A stretch of DNA of 22,211 nt. Source: Cladosporium sp. IMV 00045. Its lineage: Eukaryota > Ascomycota > Dothideomycetes > Cladosporiales > Cladosporiaceae. The stretch spans positions 1-22,211 of the forward strand of contig MSJI02000486.1 of NCBI GenBank assembly GCA_001931905.2. Reading direction: 5' to 3'. The stretch's first letter is position 1. Each line of letters opens with the position of its first letter. A program made the position numbers and the translations under genes. Shown one piece after another: positions 18,041 to 22,211 of this stretch. The notes under the pieces are model-generated. The model did not search any database. It saw nothing but the letters and a program-made list of their open reading frames with translations, and was not told the origin of the DNA.

Positions 18041-20216
18041 TCATGTAGACATGGTGACATCCTTGCCGGTGAAATCTCTCATGACACCCACAACGTCGTC
18101 CAAGCGCTTCACTTGCGTCAGCAGCTTCTCTTGCGTCTCGCGCCACAGCGAGAGCTGTTGCTTCTCGACGCTGCTCAGCGGCGTGCCCTCTTCTTCCAGC
18201 ATGCCGGTCTTGCCGATGATGAAGCTCCTCGCGGCGTCCGGGTTGCTGGCGCGCAGACGCTCGCGCTTGTCGAGGATCTGCTGGAATTTCTCCTGCTCCA
18301 CGTCCATGCGTTGCATGCAGCGGGCGATGGCTTGATAGGTTTGATGGAGGATGAGCTGGGAGACCTTCTTTTCGTCGAAGTACCAGAGGTAAAGTGAGCG
18401 GGTGGGCTGTCGGTATTGGTCCTTGGGCACTTCTTGTGATTCCAGAAAGCCGGCAGCCTGCATTTGTGCAAGGACGCCGCGGATCTCCTTGACGTGTTTG
18501 AGGCATTTTTGCGCGACTCCCTTCTCTTCCAGTCTGCCCTCTTGCCGTAACATACGGGCGACGCGGACTGCTGCTTTGCCAAAACGGCGATCGATGGTAG
18601 TGTCGATTTCTGCGTTGACGAGAATTCGGCTGAGTACGGGGAAATTCACTCTCCATTCTGATTGACCTGCAGCACCAGGTCGACGACAGAATTCTTTGTC
18701 GTGTTCTTCCAAGAGTTTCAGATGTTGCTCTACCAGATCCAGACGCCTGTTTTTGTTCCTCATGCTGGAGTACCCATTGGTAGTTCCCTCATCGTCAGAA
18801 TCGGCTTCTTTCTTAATGCCGATATCACTAAACTCGTTATCGTATTCGATCGTTCCTTTTTTCTTTGCCCCATTTGGCATGTCTGACTTGGCACCATTGA
18901 TACCCTTGGCGAGATCCAGATAAGGGTCAACGAATTCTGCAACTTCCATGACAGAAGCGACGGGTTGCGCCTCCTCTTCCTCGTCCTCGTCGTCATATTG
19001 CACAAGATCTTCGCGGACAGATCGTACTTTACTTTCCAGGACTGTGAGCAGGGCACGGTAGACGCCAGCGGTGATGTGGCCGAGGTAGTGCTTCGCATGC
19101 TGCACCAAGTGTTCGCTACGCATCGCAACCATGCACTTTTCCAGGTTGACGCCCACAGACAAATCACTCTGCGTAAGAACTGTCAGCTATTGTTTTTTTA
19201 ATAACGAAATTTCAAGCGAACATACCGGGAGCTTGGGCCCGGTAAAGTCGGTCTCAGCAGCGTGCCCATTATGACCATTCGCGTGTCCACCATTGAGCTT
19301 TTGTCGCTTGTTCGCATCCATACCTGCACGCACGATGCCGCCACCGCCTTCAACGTCACGTCGTTCTGAGAATTCGGCTTCGTCTCGCCATTTGCGCTTC
19401 AACCCGTCCACTGATCTCTTGAACTCCGCCTGCTTCTTGGGGCCTGTGATCTTGCCGTCCGGGAAGTGCTCCTCCATAACAAGGTTTCCAATTTCATCCT
19501 CAATATCGGCATTAGGTTTGAAAGAGCGAGGTCCGAGTTTCTGCAAGAAGCCAGCGCGCAGTAGTTTGCGCAGAATGTGATGCAATTCTGCCAGGCTGCC
19601 GATCTGTCGCGTGTCGTGGTGTTCTGCACCGTTGGTCGCACCGTTGCCGTTGCCATTCTGTACTGGAGTGTCGACGCCGTTGGCACGCTTCGCAAATCCA
19701 TTGTCGTCGAAATCAAAGACACCAGCCAAATCTCCTACCGTGCAGTGTCCAATCTGCAATACCATGGCCACCACACTTGCCGCTTTGTCGCCTAGCCTCT
19801 TTTCAACCAACAAGACCGACCTTCCTGTGCGAAGCAGACCATATGCGCTGTGCCAATCCACGGAGTAGTAGGTATCGCCGCGATCGTCGGTGTGGTGTCG
19901 AACCAGGCGGTGCTGGATGAGCTGGGCGAGGCTGCATTTTACTCGGGACAGTGGTGTTTTGCGCAGTCTAAGCGCTCTGAGCGCATCGAGCGTGGTGCGA
20001 CCATTTGCGGCGAGAGCTGTGAAGATTTGCTATGCGACGAGTTAGAGCCGGATTATGCGTGCGCAATCCTCGAATCTTGGTCGATTTACCCTAGAAGTTT
20101 CGCCGTAGTGGTAGCTGATGACATGGCTGCAGACTTCGATGAGTTGCTAGGTATGTCAGTTAGCTTTGAATTCCAGTACGGTCGCGTGACGCAGTGGAAT
20201 GCAATACCGAAGACAT
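18041..20216 (-). CDS. RPC82: DNA-directed RNA polymerase III subunit RPC82 (RPC3/C82)
   Basis: Four coding exons, complement(18041..19168, 19226..20029, 20090..20146, 20208..20216), give 665 residues. The first is only ATG TCT TCG; introns of 61, 60 and 57 nt are all phase 0 with branch sites GCTAAC and TCTAAC upstream of the first two acceptors. The joined start, MSSQLIEVCSHVISYHYGET, followed by IFTALAANGRTTLDALR and TYYSVDWHSAYGLLRTGR, is the first winged helix of RPC82. Downstream blocks include FPVLSRILVNAEIDTTIDRR and PTRSLYLWYFD, near the C-terminal winged helices. RPC82 forms the Pol III-specific heterotrimer with RPC34 and RPC31, which helps open promoters of tRNA and 5S genes in the nucleus. 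An Asn/Gly-rich insert (about 139-157) and an acidic run (about 349-356) are disordered inserts. The gene is divergent from QCR2. Confidence 0.93.
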
Positions 20217-20328
20217 GTTCTGGAGCAGCGGGCGCCGAGGCGGGTAGGTATATTATAGGTATGTAAGTGAGGTCGTCGCAGGATGGCGGGGAGGCGAGTT
20301 CGCAGCAGCGCAGTAATGGGCGTGTGTG

Positions 20329-20360
20329 AACTCTAGAGACCTCTCACGTCGTCTAGAGTT
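20329..20360. promoter_or_regulatory. 9-bp inverted repeat in the RPC82/QCR2 promoter
   Basis: AACTCTAGA (20329-20337) is exactly inverted as TCTAGAGTT (20352-20360) with a 14-nt spacer. It lies 113 bp upstream of the RPC82 start, so it may be a dimeric transcription-factor site. The binding protein is unknown. Confidence 0.5.
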
Positions 20361-20604
20361 GTCGTGGTATGGAATCTCCGAGGTCTGCGCATTAGGTGTG
20401 CGACAGGCGTGTGAGCGACATGACAATCATAAATGCTTCCAATTGCTGCAAAGTGAACTCGGCCCGGCAGCTTTCGCCTATTTCAAAAGATCCACGCCCG
20501 CTGCGACACACTGCGGCTGGTGTCAGAGAGAGTCAGACTTGGAGACCCTCAGGCACTCAGGCACTCTGCAATTCAATGCCGCATCGAAAGTAAGCCAAAT
20601 CGCT

Positions 20605-20612
20605 CTGATTGG
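20605..20612 (-). promoter_or_regulatory. CCAAT box upstream of QCR2 (possible HAP complex site)
   Basis: CTGATTGG on the plus strand is CCAATCAG on the minus strand and lies about 130 bp before the QCR2 start. HAP (NF-Y-like) complexes bind CCAAT and activate respiratory genes in yeast and many fungi, so the site fits the gene; binding here is inferred. Confidence 0.45.
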
Positions 20613-20743
20613 GTGGCGGACACTCCCGGGCAGCGAGCATCTCGTCCTCCGAGAGACGCAGCTTCGACGTCGACAGCAAAGCTCGACCATCGCCCATTGC
20701 ACCCGCACACCTCCCTCGTTGCCATTGAGAGCCCGTCGCCAAC

Positions 20744-22211
20744 ATGCTCTCGCGCTCCGCCCTTGGCCGTCACACCCAGCGCGCTGCCCGCCGCTCCTGG
20801 CAGCAGCAGAACCGCGGCCTCGCCGCTCCCGCCTCCGGCTCCTTTACATACGAGTCTGGCGATGCCCAGGGCATCAAGTTCGCCAGCAGAGACATCCCCG
20901 GTCCCGTTTCGAGCCTCGCCATTGTCGCAAAGGCCGGCACCAGGTACCAGGCCTTCCCCGGTCTCACTGAGGCTCTCCAGCTCTACGCGTTCAAGGTACG
21001 GCAAATCGGCATGGGAAGAGATGATGAGGACGGGGATATGGAGAAAGAATCTGGGGCTGATGGACATTTCATGACAGAACACCGAGAGGAGATCTACTCT
21101 GAGGATACAGCGCGAGTCTGAGCTCCTCGGCTCTGCCCTCCAGTCTTACCACTCTCGCGAGAACCTGGTCGTTGGTGCCAAGTTCCTCCGCGATGACCTG
21201 CCTTACTTTGTTGAGCTCCTCGCTGAGGTCGCCCAGCAGACCAAGTACAGCCGTACGTCTTGCTCGAGGAACTGCTCGCAGAGAATATCCAGCAACTAAC
21301 ACCCAACAGGTCACGTCCTCCAGGAGGAGATCTATCCTCTCATGAAGCTCAACCAGAAGGCTTTCCTCGCCAACACCACCGCCATGGCCCAGAACTCCGC
21401 TTTCGCCCTTGCCTTCCACCGTGGTCTCGGCGAGTCTCTCAGCGCTTCTTCCTCTGTTCCCCTCAACAAGTACGTCGACGCTGAGTCTGTTGCCGAGTTC
21501 GCCGCCTCCGTCTACGCCAAGCCCTCTTTCGCCATCGTCGGTAACGGCGTTGCGCACAACGAGCTCAACAAGTGGGTGAACGAGTTCTTCACCGACGTTC
21601 CCAGCCAGCCTGCCTACAAGCTCGAGTCCCAGCAGAGCAAGTACTTCGGTGGTGAGGAGCGCATCTCCCACGGCTCTGGCAACTCCCTGGTTATCGCTTT
21701 CCCCGGCTCCAGCAGCCCTACCAGCTCTAACTACAAGCCTGAGGCTGCCGTCCTCGCCTCCCTCCTCGGTGGCCCCTCCAGCATCAAGTGGTCCGCTGGC
21801 TCCAGCCGTCTGCTCCAGGCCACCTCCAACGCCCCCGGCCTCAAGATCGAGACCAAGAGCGACATCTTCTCCGACGCCGGCCTCCTCAGCATCACCCTCT
21901 CCGGCTCTGCGGATGCCGTTGCCGACAACGCCAAGTCTGTCGTGGACACCCTCAAGTCCATCGCCAGCGGCGTCAGCAGCGAGGACCTGGCCAAGGCCAA
22001 GGCTCTCGCTAAGTTCAAGGAGCTCGAGTACGGCCAGTCTACCCAGGCTGCCATGGAGCTTACTGGCTCTGGTCTCGTCCAGGGTGGCAAGCCCTACCAG
22101 ATCGACGAGGTTGGCAAGTCCGTCGAGTCTGTCACCGCCGAGAAGGTGCAGCAGATTGCCAAGGAGGCGCTTGAGAACAAGGCCAGTGTGAGCGCAGTTG
22201 GTGACCTTTAC
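20744..22211 (+). CDS. QCR2: Ubiquinol-cytochrome c reductase core protein 2 (complex III), 3' end beyond window
   Basis: Exons 20744..20995, 21078..21252 and 21310..22211 (open at the window end) give 443 residues; perhaps 10-20 are missing. The N-terminus MLSRSALGRHTQRAARRSW is Arg-rich and lacks acidic residues, a mitochondrial presequence. The family block starts at ASGSFTYESGDAQGIKFASR and goes on with VAKAGTRYQAFPGL, RIQRESELLG, SYHSRENLVVGAKFLRDDLP, FHRGLGESLS, SKYFGGEERISHGSGNSLVI and FPGSSSP. The M16 peptidase zinc motif HxxEH is absent where active processing peptidases have it (GLTEALQLYAF), which fits core protein 2 and not MPP. Core proteins line the matrix side of cytochrome bc1. 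Introns are 82 and 57 nt; exon 3 has heavy C-ending codon bias, as expected of high expression. Confidence 0.94.

Larger units (their letters stand above)
20217..20743. promoter_or_regulatory. Bidirectional promoter region between RPC82 and QCR2
   Basis: The 527-bp spacer holds both start regions. Visible elements are a perfect 9-bp inverted repeat (20329-20360), a direct TCAGGCAC doublet (20549-20564) and an inverted CCAAT box at 20605-20612. No protein-coding gene is supported in it. Confidence 0.6.

Noticed and set aside
19850..20266. 138-aa plus-strand frame over the 5' part of RPC82
   Set aside because: The minus strand here encodes the conserved RPC82 N-terminus over three exons, so this frame is antisense chance.
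21069..21671. 200-aa minus-strand frame and the 180-aa plus frame at 21649-22191
   Set aside because: Both are shadows of QCR2 exons caused by its extreme GC-rich third positions; their products are Ala/Ser/Pro or Leu/Val/Gly-biased.

Overview
The window is genomic DNA from a filamentous ascomycete (Pezizomycotina; a Dothideomycete is my guess, not shown by the sequence). The reasons are many short introns (about 51-123 nt) with GTRNGT donors and CTAAC-like branch points, compact gene spacing, fungal-type housekeeping proteins, and strong C-ending codon bias in the highly expressed genes at both ends. Splice models were read by eye: each join keeps frame and restores a family-consistent protein.

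Layout: (1) 1-416, the C-terminal end of translation elongation factor eEF1B gamma. (2) 417-3742, a gene-poor, partly AT-rich stretch with an intron-containing tRNA-Thr(TGT), three stem-loops just behind it, ATCGAT-rich palindromes, a short telomere-like tract and a decayed 87-bp-period duplication whose differences are mostly transitions, as repeat-induced point mutation (RIP) would leave. (3) 3743-4870 (-), a four-exon NmrA-like NAD(P)-binding protein. (4) 5602-6295 (+), a small unrecognised protein. (5) 6510-9395 (-), gamma-tubulin complex component 2 (Spc97/Alp4/GCP2). (6) 9791-10880 (+), 20S proteasome alpha-5 (PUP2), six exons. (7) 11280-12475 (+), a membrane-anchored hotdog-fold (THEM6-like) protein, followed by a perfect 20-bp-stem hairpin. 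(8) 13389-16847 (+), a 1152-residue coiled-coil protein of unknown function. (9) 16848-18040, a spacer with a 19-bp minisatellite. (10) 18041-20216 (-), RNA polymerase III subunit RPC82 with a 9-nt first coding exon. (11) 20744-22211 (+), ubiquinol-cytochrome c reductase core protein 2 (QCR2), cut by the window edge.

The genes do not form a pathway. They are mostly housekeeping genes in divergent pairs (NmrA-like/unknown, GCP2/PUP2, RPC82/QCR2) sharing 0.4-0.7 kb intergenic regions. I found no convincing new multi-gene system, CRISPR array, intact transposon or biosynthetic cluster. The parts most worth a second look are the tRNA/stem-loop block, the 20-bp hairpin, the 19-bp minisatellite, the possible in-frame intron and 84-bp internal triplication in the coiled-coil gene, and the very small coding exons of RPC82 and PUP2.
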